Assembly: GCA_039720395.1 (NCBI GenBank) | Contig: CM077826.1 | Span: 25,500,430 to 25,564,429, forward strand | Direction of reading: 5' to 3' | From: Liquidambar formosana | Lineage: Eukaryota; Streptophyta; Magnoliopsida; Saxifragales; Altingiaceae | DNA length: 64,000 nucleotides | Shown: one piece after another, positions 27,372 to 39,900 of the stretch | Layout: each line of letters starts with the position of its first letter | Position numbering within the stretch: position 1 is the first letter of the stretch | Translations under genes and position numbers: made by a program | Notes under the pieces: generated by a model | The model's database searches: none | Seen by the model: only the letters and a program-made list of their open reading frames with translations | What the model was told of the DNA's origin: nothing

Positions 27372-28369
27372 CATAGTATTAAAGGCACAAGGCGCACCTA
27401 GGTGCCAAGAACTCTAGGGCCTAAGCGCAAGGCACAAAAAAAAGCGCTGGGCCTTGAGGGAAGTGAAGCACACATTTAAAGAAAATAAATTAAAAATATT
27501 TGATTAAATGCAACTAACAAAAAAATCAAACTATAAGCAGCTGTACTTCACTAATTAATTAGTAAGATTTCTAGTTCACTAAAAATTTTAGTTTTTAATT
27601 CACCAAAATTAATTTTTTGGTACAAATTCTAGTTCGCTTAAATTTTTATTTTTTTGCATCAATAATTTCAATATGAAAAATATACTACATATAGATTAAG
27701 ATAATACAAAATTACAAATTCAGTATACAAATTACAAGAAGAAGAAAATAATACAATTTTTTATTTTTTGCCTCAATTAATTGTCTGGAAGAAGATAAAG
27801 ATGATACAATTTCAATATACAAGAAGAATAAGAAGAAGAAGAAGAAGTTCTTCTTTTGTTGTATAAAGAAAATAAAACGGAAGTTATACAAAGGAGAAAT
27901 TAAATCAAAGAACAACAACAACAAACGAAAATTATACAAAAAGGAAAATAAAATCGAAGAAGAAAAAGAAGAAGAAGAAGAAGAAGAAGAAGAAGAAAAG
28001 CTATGCACTTGTTTGAAGAGGTTTGGAGGTAGGTGCAAAGGAGGCTATTAGAAGACAGCTAGGGCTAGAAACTAGGGTTTTGTTTTATTTCTACCCCCTA
28101 TTTCCAGTTTTTGTTTTATTTTTTTTTATGTTTGATCAATCTAATGGTTGTAAATAATATCTTATATGAAAAGGGAATCAGATTTCATTTTCATTTTGAA
28201 AAATAAAAAAGAAGCAAGAAGGTCACTCAGGCGCGTTTTTTTATTTTATTTTTGCACCTTGGGCTTCAGAAAAAGCCTCAAAAAGGAAGGTGCCTCACAT
28301 AGGACAAGGCAAAGCCCAGGCCCTGCACCCGTCTGGGCCTTGCGCCTAGGTGCGCTTTTTACAACTATG
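27372..28369. mobile_element. hAT-like non-autonomous element in FAM32A 5' intron
   Basis: Inverted termini CATAGTATTAAAGGCACAAG at the left and CATAGTTGTAAAAAGCGCAC inverted at the right, both followed by GCACCTAGG-type sequence. The flanks are GATGGAAC (27364-27371) and GAAGGAAC (28370-28377), an 8-bp duplication with one mismatch, as hAT elements produce. The interior holds (GAA)n microsatellites near 27838 and 27960 and no transposase. Confidence 0.65.
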
Positions 28370-28377
28370 GAAGGAAC

Positions 28378-29716
28378 ATTCTCAGATTTTAGGCTATTCT
28401 AATACAGTTGCTTCATTGCCAATTCTCGTGGACACGACAAGGGATTTAAAACGAATAATATCAAAAACAAATATTCCGAGAAACAACCAACTCGAGAGCT
28501 AAGAGAGTAATATATAGGTAGAGGAGATTATCTATTTAATGCCATCAAATGAAGAAATACAAAAGGTGATAATGTTTGCAGCAAAACAAGATTGACACCT
28601 TGTCGATAACAAACTTTACAAAGCTTGGAAATAAATGGAAATATCTTTTTATATTTAACTAGCAGGTACTATTTTGAGTTGTAATTTTTGAAAGGTCATA
28701 CTCATATGCTAAATTGATGGAAAGGTAAAAATGTTCTCAATCTTTTATTTCTTTTTCACATATTAATTCTTCGCAAAATTGTATGATGCTCATGATACAT
28801 ATGCTAGGAAACCTTCATTTCAAATATGTTTATTATTATTATTATTTTGGTAAAAAAAATGTTTATTATTGTACTATAGGAAACGGATATAAGAAATATT
28901 AAGTTTTCTTAATGTATACCATCATCTTAACTCTTGTTGTATCTGGCATCAATTGGGATATTTTTCATATGAGAATTATAATATTGTTTTAAATTAGTTT
29001 AACCAGCATACTAAATCTAAACAGAAAAGGCGTATGAAATATTTCCGAAGTGTCAATTGTTAATCTCTTTGCTATGGATCTGACCATCGTATGTCTATGT
29101 TACATGGACTTGGGTACGGGTGTTGGGTGCAAGTATGTACCCATGTGTCGGATTCATCTACTTTTCAAAGATTTTTCACTAATTTTAAGTGTCCTGTAGG
29201 AGTACTCACACCCATTTCACATGTCTCTGACACAGACAATTCACAAATTTTAAGTGTCCAAGTAACATAACTTAACATTAAATTAAGTAGAACGTAGCTA
29301 ACTAATGGATCAATGATCAGAGAACATGAGAATTGGACAAACAACCTTCTAATGAAATTAGTTTCTATGAGGGCTTTTAACAAACATGTTATATATAAAT
29401 ATGAGCTTGCCCTATTAATTCCCTTACCCTCCCTCCGGCCTTAAAGCCTTATCAAGGCAGCTTGACAAACAAAATAAAGAAAAGAAAATATTATTTTACC
29501 ATACTTGTTGGGGGACAGAAAGTTGAGGGAGCAAAGAATTCTCGTGTTTGTGCCGTTGTGCAATTCAATGAAACAAAAAAAAAAATATCGGAAATCATGA
29601 TGTCCTCCCCCCCAAGAGATTACATTTTGGGAAAAGAAGAAGAAAAACCCATAAGTCAAAAAATCAAAATTCTCACAATAACCAGAGTCAAAGATTAAAT
29701 AGGGACATGAGGTTAC
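28378..29716. other. Remainder of FAM32A 5' intron
   Basis: AT-rich intronic sequence of the minus-strand gene. No element with clear ends recognised. Confidence 0.4.
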
Positions 29717-30030
29717 CTGATATTTTGAGGAGGAGGGAGGAGATAAAAGATACAGAAGAATGCTGTGAAGTTGTCTACTGGCCAACACCCCGGCGGGCGA
29801 CGATCTACTTAGGGCTTCAGGGTCACTGGTTAGGGCTTAGGGTTCGCTTAAGACAGTCGGCTTAGGACTTCAAGAGAGAGAGGGCTTTGGCATGAGGCAT
29901 TCCTTGTTAGAGAGATTTAGAGAGGCAGAGAGGGAGTTGAGAGAGGAGACCGTAGAGAGAGCTGCTGAAAGAGACGAAGAGAAACGGGGGACTCCGGAAG
30001 GAGGAGATGAAGGGCCGGAGAGAATTTGTG
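29717..30030 (-). other. Probable 5' UTR exon of the FAM32A-like gene
   Basis: Read on the minus strand this is a CT-rich, GC-richer stretch typical of a plant leader, ending ATATCAG followed by a donor GTAACC at 29716. A TATA-like motif lies about 30 bp beyond its far end. No ATG-led conserved frame is present. It is assigned to the FAM32A-like gene because the next acceptor downstream on this strand (just before 27142) opens that gene's start exon. The 5' edge is estimated. Confidence 0.55.
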
Positions 30031-30053
30031 GGGTTTGAGTGTTTGACAAATAG

Positions 30054-30062
30054 CCTTATAAA
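30054..30062 (-). promoter_or_regulatory. TATA-like box of the FAM32A-like gene
   Basis: TTTATAAGG on the minus strand, about 25-30 bp before the estimated leader start. Confidence 0.45.
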
Positions 30063-30283
30063 TTAAAGGAGAAATTCGCGATTAATCCACTTTTTGATAA
30101 AATATTGGTAATTAATTAACTAAGAGTTTTTCTAAGTCAATTAATTAAGAAGATTGAACTTATTTATTAATTAGTTACACATTTTTTAAAATATCTGGTT
30201 TACCCTTGATAATATTATTAAGGGCACTCTTTTTTTTTATTATTAAGGACACCCTATGTAACTAACTTAGCCTTTTAGTATTA

Positions 30284-31121
30284 CTAGTAGGATGCACACG
30301 TGTGTTGCACGTGAATTTTTTTGAGTTAAATTATTTTTTTCAATAATGATAATAATTTTTTAAATTTAATAATCAAATATTAAAATATTAATTAAAAGAA
30401 AGAGAAAAACTTTACCTCATATGCAAATCCTTATAAAATAATCAAAGATTATATGTGCTATTAAAAACTTTACTTATGCGATTCAAGGTTTTTTTTTTTT
30501 TTTTTTTTTGTTTTTTGGCCTCTTAATCTGGGTTTTTATTTGTTTTTGTTCAATCATACATCTTTTTATTTTCATTCAACTGATTCGTCTTTGATTACCT
30601 TATTTTTCTTACTAATTTTGCAATTCAAATAGAGATTTAAAAGTCTAATCATACAATACAGGCAGAGATTTAAATGTTTATGCAAGTAGAGATTTAAATG
30701 TTTAAACATAATTTGTATATATGAGTCAAGTTTATTGAAAACTACATACCAAACAAAACACCAGAAGAAAGGAGACGCAATGAAGGCACATAGAAGACGC
30801 AGAGGAAGGAAGCAGTAGTTGTTCTTTCCTATGTTAGGGTTTTATGATTTTTATAATGTGTTTCTATTTGTATTTATATGTTAACATTTTAGGGGTTTTA
30901 CGAATTATGGTTTCCATTTCCTCATAATTCCTATTTGGGTTTGGTTTATTTAATTATTATACGAATTATAGTTTCCTTAGAATTCTTATTAAGGTATGTG
31001 TTTTATATTTCTATATTTCCCATATATGCAGAAGGGCAGTTGTGTATTTAAAAATTAAAATAAGGGTATATTAGTCAATCAAAAGTTTTTCTCATATTCA
31101 TCTTTTTATAGGTAGTATAGA
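30284..31121 (-). mobile_element. Helitron-like non-autonomous element, copy 2
   Basis: On the minus strand it starts TCTATACTACCTATAAAAAG and ends with the CACGTGCAACACACGTG hairpin region, then CTAG, with A before and T after. Same family as copies 1 and 3. A (T)n tract lies at about 30490-30509. Confidence 0.6.
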
Positions 31122-31163
31122 TAATTTTTAAAAACTTATAACTTACAATATACATATCCGTTT

Positions 31164-31165
<2 letters not shown>

Positions 31166-31210
<45 letters not shown>
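31166..31210. repeat. (AT)n microsatellite
   Basis: Pure AT run. Confidence 0.9.
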
Positions 31211-31213
<3 letters not shown>

Positions 31214-32318
31214 TATTTTTTGGAATCTACTCGTTGATATTTTCGAAAAAAGATCCATATTGATTAGGTAATTATTAAAAAATTAAAATCGTAAAATTTT
31301 ACTACTTGACACAATTTAACGTAATACTTTATAAAACTGTAAAATTTTACTACTTTACGAAGTAGTAATTAGTAATAAAATTTATAATGAAGTAGTAAAA
31401 TTTTACTACTTTACGAAATAAATTTTACAATGAATTTGACTACTTCAAAAGTTGGGTGTGTAAGTGCGCGGCAAGGGCCTGGTTAGCTTTTTGTAAAGAT
31501 AGGATTGTTCTCAACATTCTGATCTGAAACTTGACTAGGTACCAAAAAAAAAAAACCCCTTAATTTTCTCCGATCTGAAGCTTGACTATTATTTCCTAAG
31601 TTCGTGTTAAAAAAAAAATGTAAAATTCGAATCATGCAGGTTATGTTGGGCCTGGCCTTTGGATCAAAAGACATTGCGTATACACTAATCGTCATTGCCC
31701 TATACAGCATAGAAGAATGTAGGATTAATCGGTGTGCATTTGCCTCAAGTAATCTAAAATGAGCTGAATGTCCCTTCTAAGCTCCTCTGGAGATTATTTC
31801 TCATGTAATTCCTACAGTCCACCTCCGTGAATCCAATTTTGCTAATTCTGCTATACTCTTTAATGAGGGCAGACATAATCCTGCGAGGACTCATTCCAGC
31901 CACCTACAACGTGTAGATCAGCGTCGCCGTGGCTGGAGAAGGAAAAGTGGGGAGGATCCTTCAATAATCAGTTTGACTCCATTCAAGCTTCTTGGTGAGT
32001 TTCAGATCTAGAAGAAAGCAAGAGAGAAAGAGAAAGGGGGGAGCGAGGGAGAGAAGGTTATGGTTGCCAATGAGCTTTCAGATCTGGTTCGGCATTGGAT
32101 AATGTCATTGTTGCCAGAGAAGGTTGACTGTTATGATCGTGGTGTAGGTGAGAGGGAAGGAAAAAGAGATAAAGGTGAGGGTATTTTGGTTAGTAATGAG
32201 CCAAATGGGCTAAATGAGTTAAAATAAAAGTTACTTGACTAATTACCAAATAAATCTTATATCTTGGATTGATGGCCAAACCCCCCTAAATTAAACTAAA
32301 ATATATAGTAATTTTTTA
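31211..32318. other. Intergenic DNA without recognisable genes
   Basis: Short repeated TACTTTACGAA-type words near 31300-31430 and a GC-richer patch at 31900-32150. I cannot assign either to a known gene or element. Confidence 0.4.
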
Positions 32319-32725
32319 GGGGCCTATTAGCAATTTAGCACTTGCTTTTCACCTTTAACTTATTTTATATTTTAAGGTTTTATAAAAAATATAAATTTTT
32401 TTTATAAAAATCGATCGCATTATCCATTATAAAATATCATTTTGAACAACTTTGTAGAAGAAAGTTTCTCCCAAATCTATCGTTTAAGTATATTTTTCGG
32501 CCATTTACAGTCTCTGTTTCATAAATGGTTAAAAAGTTTACTTAAACGATAGATTTCGACGATAGATTTTGGAAAAACTTTATTTTACAAAATTGTTTAA
32601 AATGATCTTTTCTAATAAGCTATGCGGTTAGTTTTCACAAAAACCTTTTATATTTTTTATAAAACTTTAAAATGTAAAATAAGTAGGGATGAAAAGCAAG
32701 TCTTAGGTGCCAATAGAGAGGCCTC
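32319..32725. mobile_element. Palindromic MITE family, member 1
   Basis: The arms pair over nearly the full length: left GGGGCCTATTAG onward, right inverted GGAGGCCTCTCTATTGG onward, with matching AAAATCTATCGTTTAAGT-like segments around the centre. Similar to the members at 32745 and 63489. Non-coding. Confidence 0.6.
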
Positions 32726-32744
32726 CATAATTTTTTTATGAGGA

Positions 32745-33638
32745 TGACTATTGCCATCACAAAAATTCCTTTATCCTTTACTTAGTTTATACTTTTAAAG
32801 ATACTAGATATAGCACACATGCGTTGCACGTGAATATTTTTAAATACAAAATAATAAATACATAAAGATTTTATACTTTTTCATAAAAGATAAAGTTTAA
32901 AATTTAAAAGTACAAATTTTTTTTTGTTTTTTTGATAATCAAAATTGTCAACGAAAGATTAAAAACTCTTTAGATATACATTCATAATGTTTTTTTTCTT
33001 TATAAAACGGAATATTTAAAGAGTTTATATTCATATATATTATCATGCAACTTGATAGTTGCTTTAGGAAAAAGAATTTGAGTAAGAATCTAACTTTAAT
33101 TTGTTAAGAGTTTGAGTTAAAATTTAACTTTCATTTGTTACCAAATAATAAGAATGTTTACTATGTATTTCAATTAAAGGAAGGGTAGATATGTTTTTTT
33201 TATTTATTTATTTATTTTAAATAAGGGTATATTGGTCATCCAAAAGTTTTTCTGAAATTCGGCCTTTTATAGGTAGTATAGATATAGATATAGATTATGG
33301 AAAATATGAAAGGTTTTCATAAAAACTAATTGCAACATTAACTAAAAAAATCATTTTGAACAACTTTGTAAAAGAAAGTTTTTCTAAAATCTATCGTTTA
33401 GGTGAATTTTTTTGGCATTTTTCATGAAGCATTTTGTAAAAATGAAATAGAGATTGTAAATAGTCAAAAAGTCTACTTTGGAAAAAAAAAAAAATAATTC
33501 TACTAAGTTGTTGAAAATGATGCTTTCTAATGGACGACGACGCGTCTAATTTTCATGAAAATCTTTTATATTTTTCAGAAAACCTTAACAGTATAAGTAA
33601 GTTGGGGATGCAAAAAAAATTTTTGTGGTGGCAATAGC
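32745..33638. mobile_element. Palindromic MITE family, member 2 (interrupted)
   Basis: Ends match member 3 (63489-63906): left GACTATTGCCATCAC, right GTGGTGGCAATAGCC. The left arm breaks off near 32803 and resumes near 33283, exactly around Helitron-like copy 3. With that copy removed, the arms and centre align with member 3. Confidence 0.65.
32804..33282 (-). mobile_element. Helitron-like non-autonomous element, copy 3
   Basis: Minus-strand start TCTATACTACCTATAAAAGG and end CACGTGCAACGCATGTGTGC followed by a CTAG terminus, as in copies 1 and 2. Inserted in palindromic MITE member 2. The 5' base is uncertain because of the repeated GATATA motif at 33281-33295. Confidence 0.65.
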
Positions 33639-34686
33639 CCGCCTCTTTTTTGATAAGTAAAGTATATAATTTTAATAAATGGGGATTTCGCCATTAGTAC
33701 TCAAATAAGACTTTTTCAGCAATTAGTCAAACAATATTAAAAAAAAAAAAAAAACTCATTTAATATATATATATTTTTTCTAATTTTAGGACAAAAATGC
33801 CCATTATCTAGTTATCTCTATCTTTCTTTGTCCCCCTCTACCCATTCCTTCATCGATGAAACTATGGCCTCACCCAAACAAATGGAAAACACATAAATAA
33901 AGGATTAAACACATCAATCATATTATCAATAAATAATCTGCTTCATTAAAAAGACGGATGTCATAATAAGATCAATATGCCCTAACATAAATAAAATAAT
34001 TTTTTTAAAAAAAATGAGGATGTAAGGGGATTGACTAGAGATTGTGTTCCTTTGTGGTCACCTAAGGATATATTTTAGGTGAAAAATCTATCAGAGAAGT
34101 TCATTGTGAATCTATCTACTTACATTTGCAGCTATAGGAAATATGACATCACTAACTGCCATCTTTTTGAAAAAGGAATGTGTTGAAGATTATTCTGGTA
34201 CATTGTAGACACCTACAAGAAGAGCTATGAGCACATCATATACCCTGTAGCTAGTCAACAATTCTAAGACAGTAGTGGTTGTGCACATGTTGCACCCCTA
34301 CCCCATAAAAGGTAGCCTAGAAGGCCTAAGAAACTGAGGAAGCAACTTGATCCTTCAAAGTGTCAAAGGTTGGGGTATGTATTAGATGCTCAAAATGCCT
34401 TCAGTATGGTTACAACCAAGGCATTTGCAAATCACCACTTCTACATGATGGATTGGCTACTACAAGAAAGGCATAAAAAATCCCAGTGAGTACTGGCTTG
34501 CCTTTGATGCCAAATACACATGGTATAAGTCACTAATAATATTAACTTCACTATTAAAAATTTGTGCAGGTTAAGAAGAAAGGAAAGGTGTTCTAGTGGG
34601 TAGCGTGGTAACAAAGAAAGGGGGAATCCAACAATCAAAATGGGGAAGAATGTCATTAGGAGGAAGAATGCAATTTTTTTTTGCCT

Positions 34687-34703
34687 GGGGGGGGGGGGGG
34701 GGG
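34687..34703. repeat. Poly-G run (17 bp)
   Basis: Homopolymer inside the MULE remnant; its length is prone to assembly error. Confidence 0.8.
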
Positions 34704-35378
34704 TTAATGTAGTTGGTGGTAGAGGTTCTAACTCTCAGCAATAAAGGGTTAGTCTTATGCTTATATTTTCTGGAATGGTAGTTTTTCACTTATAGGCAAA
34801 ACAATAACAAATGAGCATATTATCATACAGGTTGGAACAATTGTGGGCAATATTGGACAAGTAGGGGCTACTCCTGCCACATTTGGAAATCTACATGCTA
34901 GAGTAAGTTGTTTAATTATATTTTTGTTTACTTATGTTATTATATAATGTTACTAAAATAATAATTTAATGATGTCATGTAGGGTAGAACAATTGGGTCA
35001 AATATTTGATATATTGTTAATTGTATGCTTTACAACCAATTATAAAGATAATACTTTAGGGATAATGAACAAGCATAGGATTTCATTTATTGTTTATTAC
35101 ATTTATTATTATTTAATAAAGAGCTTTATTCTATTATGTTTATTGTGTTATTTTATATTTACATGATATATTGGTGAAGTTAGAAGTGAGAATATGATGC
35201 TACAAAGTGTTGTGATGAGCACACTTATTATCTCTATACTACATTTTTAAATCATTCCTAGTCGAAGGTTCATTGTGATGAACAATAATAAATTATAGGA
35301 CTCGCACATGTTATGTTGGATCTTTAGTAGGATGGCTAGTTTCAAGTACGTTATTTGTATGGAGACACTAAGATAAAA

Positions 35379-38054
35379 CCATGAATCACGGGTTGTGAAT
35401 GCCCTTTTAAAAAAAGAGGGTTTTAATAAATATATGTTTTTAAGGTTCATACAAAACAATTAACAAAAGCAAGGAGTCGTCACCTCATTTTTAAAGAATA
35501 AGGAAAACCATGAAAACAATTTTAGAGAAAAACTTTTCAAAACCAAACAAATGACTCCAATTTTAAGAAAAAGGCAAGTCTTAACAAACCAAAGAAAGGA
35601 TTCGGAGACTAAGTTACGATGTGGGAAGGTTCTGGGAAATATTTCATAGGCACCCACATCACTCTAAAGAAGTCTCTTAATTTATATAGGCTATGTCAAT
35701 CACTTCCTAATTAGTTACCGTACATATATCATAACCATCCACATACATCTACACACATCTATACAAGAATAAGAGAGAATATGGAAAGTAATAAAGAAGT
35801 GATAGAGAGAATAGAAGAGAAATAAACAAAAGGAAATAAAAAGGAAAGTCTAGGATACTTAATATCCTAGAGCGGACTTGAATATCAAATGAATGCTTAC
35901 GTACCTTATATACAAAGATGCAAGGATCAAAATTTGCGTAGTTCGAAAGGGAAGGGGTTATTTTCTTCATAAGGAACTACCATAATTCTTAAGTTTCCAT
36001 TTATTGAAAAAAGAAAGTTTCCAAAAATAAGAAGTTTCCAAAAAAGGAATAAGAGAAAATAGGAAATTTTATAAAAGGGGAATTTTTGAGAAATAGAAAG
36101 TTTTATAGAAAATGAAAGTTAGGAGTTACCATAATTCGTTATTTAGGAAATAAACCAAGAGGGAGAAGGGAACAAATAATAACAAAACATACTATACATT
36201 AACTTACCATCTGCAAATTATCTCTAAACATCATCAAAATATCACATAATCACTCTATTTATGCTATAGGACAATTATCATGTTCAAATCAACCAAAATC
36301 ATGCACAAATCATCATTAAGAAACTTAAATCAAATTTGGACAGAATACTAAACATCCTTAAAACATCCTAATAATCATGCAAAAAGAAGAAATCAAACAA
36401 TTAATAAAACCCTAATGCAATAGGACACCTATTATGTAATAACTAACCATAGAACATGCAAAAATTACTCTCTATATGCAACCTAACATGATAATCATCA
36501 AAACAATAGCAAAAACTAATTAAAAAACATGCTAACAAACTATCAAAATCATAGAAAAAGAGAAACACTAATTATACTTCAAAACAGTAAACTCTATAGC
36601 ACATAAGAGAGAAGAAGACATACCTTGGATGCAATAATCCTCATGCTTGCGATAATTTATCAAACTCACATATTTATGTTATGAAAATAAAATCATAAAT
36701 CATGCAAATCATCACAAACAATTCATACTAACATCTTAAGCATGCTTGCATCACAATAATATCAATACAAGGGAAAACCCTAATTCTAGATAGAGGAAGT
36801 CACTATTTCAGCATGCAATAGGAAGTCACTATTTCAGCATGCAATAAAAGAAAAACCGTAGAAAACTATCATGCTATCAACATAATATGCATCTCATAAA
36901 CTCAAAAATATCAACTAGACATGATAATTAAGCTAAGAGTTAACCCTAAACATGTAGAGAATAGAACCTAAGAGAATAAAGAGAGAAGGGGGCTTACTAG
37001 CAAGCTGAACCTTTGCTAAATGCTTCCTTCTTCTTTGATTTGATGTTCTCCTTGTTTTCCTTCAAGAATATAGTGGAATGACTCTCTCTAAGTGTATGAG
37101 TGTGTGCAAATTCGTGCTCCCTCTCTCATTAGTTAATATAGGGGGTGTGTAACTCCATAATGCTGAAAAGAGGGTCTTACTTTAAAGCTAACCAACTTTA
37201 GGATCCAATGGCTGAGATTAATTTACTTTAAAATCAATCTAAGGCTATAATTAATTCACTTGGACCTTAAGTAACTCAAAATTGCCTAAAAATAAGGATG
37301 GAAACCTTTTTGTAGTAAGGAAAACGAAATAAGAAAGTCAAACGAAGCAAAAAAGGCAAGAAGGTGGAATCAGGACGCGGACCTCCACTGACCGGTTGGA
37401 CTGGTTGGGCCAACCGGTCACTCAAGGGCTCGGGTTTGGTTCCCCCTATTACTTCCTATTTCGGGTGTTTATGCTTTAAATGGCCATAACTTACTCATTT
37501 TAACTTCGAATTGAGTGATTCAAAAGCCAAAATTTCATAATTCAATGAGGAACCATTATAGAATTTTCTTGAGCCAAAAATCTCCAACCATGGCTAGGTT
37601 GTTGGGTTTAACAAGGCGGTTAACCGAAAATGATCAATTAGCTATAAGTGAAAAATGTGGTAAATTAATCCCAAAGCCATTAAATTCTTAAATTGACTCT
37701 ATAAATAGATTCTTTTCATTAATATAAATACAATGGAACAATTCAAGATGAGTTTCGAAGTCAATTGGAAAAGATACGAGTTAAAAGACGAAATTGCCCT
37801 TCAAGTCGTAAAAGTTCTAATTAGGCATCCAAACCTATCTAAAATTGAACCAAATTACACACATATATCCTAGATGCACCTAGAAATTAAATACAAATGA
37901 TAAAATGTAAAAATTAAACAAAAATATGCATGCAATAATGAACTACTCACATAAGCTTAAGGACGGAAATGTCCTTCTAGGCTTAAAGACTTTTAAACAC
38001 ATCCAAACTTAAACCAATGCTAACATGAACTCATAAGGGTGAAAATGGGGTGTC
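35379..38054 (-). mobile_element. Large LTR-like element in copy A (minus orientation)
   Basis: Its reverse complement matches the element at 47829-51789 at both ends: the start with ACACCCCATTTTCACC-type sequence, the end with the GTGGGTGCCTATGAAAT ... GTGACGACTCC region. It is flanked by TAAAA at 35374-35378 and 38055-38059, although the termini are then not TG/CA, so the exact ends are uncertain. It contains a 26-bp tandem duplication (36795-36846) and a palindrome cluster at 37389-37420. No protein frame. Confidence 0.65.
36795..36846. repeat. 26-bp perfect tandem duplication
   Basis: Two adjacent identical units beginning GGAAGTCACTATTTC. Confidence 0.9.
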
Positions 38055-38318
38055 TAAAAAAACATGTACATGGATATTAAAAGAACAGATACACTAAATG
38101 TAACCATATTAACTTGAGTATACTAAATAGAGTTTTGGTCAATCAATATCCTATAATTGTTGTGGTACAAGTAATCTTTAGACTTTAGACACCATGCTTG
38201 TCTTCTACATGAAACTTTAGAATTTTAATAGCATCAATTTTATATCATATAAGGAACTTATTAGCTCTATTGTTTCATGTATGGATGCATATGAGTGATT
38301 AATAAGGAATCTATCACT

Positions 38319-38434
38319 TTTTTTTTTTTTTTCCTTTTTTCTAGTACATTGGGAGAGATTTGAACCTTTAACCTATCCTACTCCTACCATTTTCCCTACC
38401 CTCCCTCACCACTAGGCTAGTCCTAAGAGCTTGA
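38319..38434 (-). mobile_element. Short tRNA-derived SINE in LTR copy A
   Basis: On the minus strand: A-box-like TAGCCTAGTGGTGAGGG, B-box-like GGTTCAAATCTC, and a 3' A-run. Flanked by the perfect 12-bp repeat GAATCTATCACT (38307-38318, 38435-38446). The corresponding site in LTR copy B (near 47686) has no insertion, which confirms the boundaries. Confidence 0.85.
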
Positions 38435-39900
38435 ATCTATCACTCTTAGTAAAAGGGAAAGAATGTCTTAAATGAAATTTACAAATATAACTTATGTCAG
38501 TTTATAACCATAGTAGGATGATTATAGAAAATGGGTTTTCATAATCCATATATTTGAGAATATTCATAAAAGTATTAAATTAGGGACTTGATAGACTTCC
38601 ATGCCCTATTAGCTCAATCAGAGACATTGTTTTGATAGAATGATGTAATTGTATTATAATTGTAACTAAATGGTTCTTTGATTTATCTTCACTTCATTTA
38701 GGACTACATTATGAGCCTTAGATATTACTTATGATTAGTAGAACTTCTAATTTAGATAAATGAGTTATCATCAATTAGGGAATTGGAAAGAATTCTAATT
38801 AGACTCTTAATGGAAAGTCTTCCATTGGGTACTTATAATGACATTACCTACTACTAGATGATATGAACCCAATGGGTCACACACATATAGGTAAAATAGG
38901 ACTTTAAGTTGTGAGAGAAAGGGCACAATAATTATAATTAGGATTATTGTTTGGGCTTTACTTGCATTGGATGTAATTTAGAGGGGTTATTGTACAATTG
39001 TGAGAAATTGCATAAACCTACACTAGGGTTAGGAATCCCTGCATGGTTAGCCCTTCTTTGTGTGGGTATATAATGCATGCTAGCACATGCACTACACATA
39101 CAACATTCCTTCTTGGTTGGCCTTATCAAGTCCTCTTTCTCTCTTGTCTTCTCCTTCTAGCGAACTTTAAGAAGTTCTACAAAAGGAACTTGAAGGCTTT
39201 TGCTTGGTGTGGATACCGTGGAGGTAGGACATTTGTACTGCTCAACTTCAATCAATATCAATCGACTTAAGGACCTTATGTAAGTCATCACCTTCTTCAT
39301 ATAATTAGGGTCTTAGTTTTGTAATTAAGGGTTTTAAGGAATTGAATCAAAACTTTTGTTATTAATTGTATTAAACTGCGTAGTTTTCTACATCAATTCC
39401 TTACACATGCATAGGGCTATTTCTGCCACATTTAAAAACCCACATGCTAGAGTAAGTTGTTTAATTAGTTTTTTGCTTACTTATGTCACTATATAATAGT
39501 ACTAAAGTAATAATCTAATGGTGCCATGCACGTTTGAACATGTGATTCAAATATTGGATATGTGGGGGTTACTTCTGCTACATCTAGAACCTACATGCTA
39601 GAGTAAGAAATACCTCCAAATTAACTATTTAGTTTTTAAGCTATCTTGGTTTGCCTGCCTTAACTTAGCATAGTATAGTAACCCACCTTCATTTCCATGT
39701 AGGACTACACCACTAAAACATCAGGGCCTGTTACATGCATTTTGAAAAGCTCATTTCAGAATCCAACCAAATGGTATGGTAGGTTTATGATGCCACAGGG
39801 AACAAGTGGACATACCTAAGGTAGTGGTGAAGCAAGTGGCAACATATTCAAGTCCCAGCTATATATTGGTTGAAATAGTTTCAATGTAAATGTTTTGGGA

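Larger units (their letters stand above)
35015..39405 (+). mobile_element. Solo LTR (Copia-like family, copy A), interrupted twice
   Basis: Starts TGTTAATTGTATGC and ends TTTTCTACATCAATTCCTTACA-type sequence at 39405. Copy B (47052-52746) has the same ends and matching internal order. About 1.6 kb of LTR remains after removing a 2.7-kb insertion (about 35379-38054) and a SINE (38319-38434). No internal coding region adjoins it, so it is a solo LTR. A clean target-site duplication is not visible. Assignment to Copia is from general LTR style and is tentative. Confidence 0.7.
34020..39900 (+). pseudogene. MULE (MuDR-like) transposase remnant, split by a solo LTR
   Basis: The frame near 34098-34450 reads like the C-terminal SWIM zinc-finger region of plant MuDR-type transposases: KFIVNLSTYICSYRKYDIT, then a segment matching the family's VDTYKKSYEHIIYPV, PRRPKKLRK, and a final Cys/His knuckle region ending NQGICKSPLL once shifts are allowed. 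Several stops and shifts are present, and the first SWIM cysteine pair is altered. A repeated Gly-rich tail follows (about 34830-34915). The same repeat unit recurs after the LTR (39406-39610), and a Ser/Gly-rich tail continues to about 39900, so the gene was broken by the LTR at 35015-39405. Confidence 0.7.

Noticed and set aside
27712..28038. 108-codon minus-strand frame with a Ser run
   Set aside because: Translation of a (GAA)n microsatellite inside the hAT-like element.
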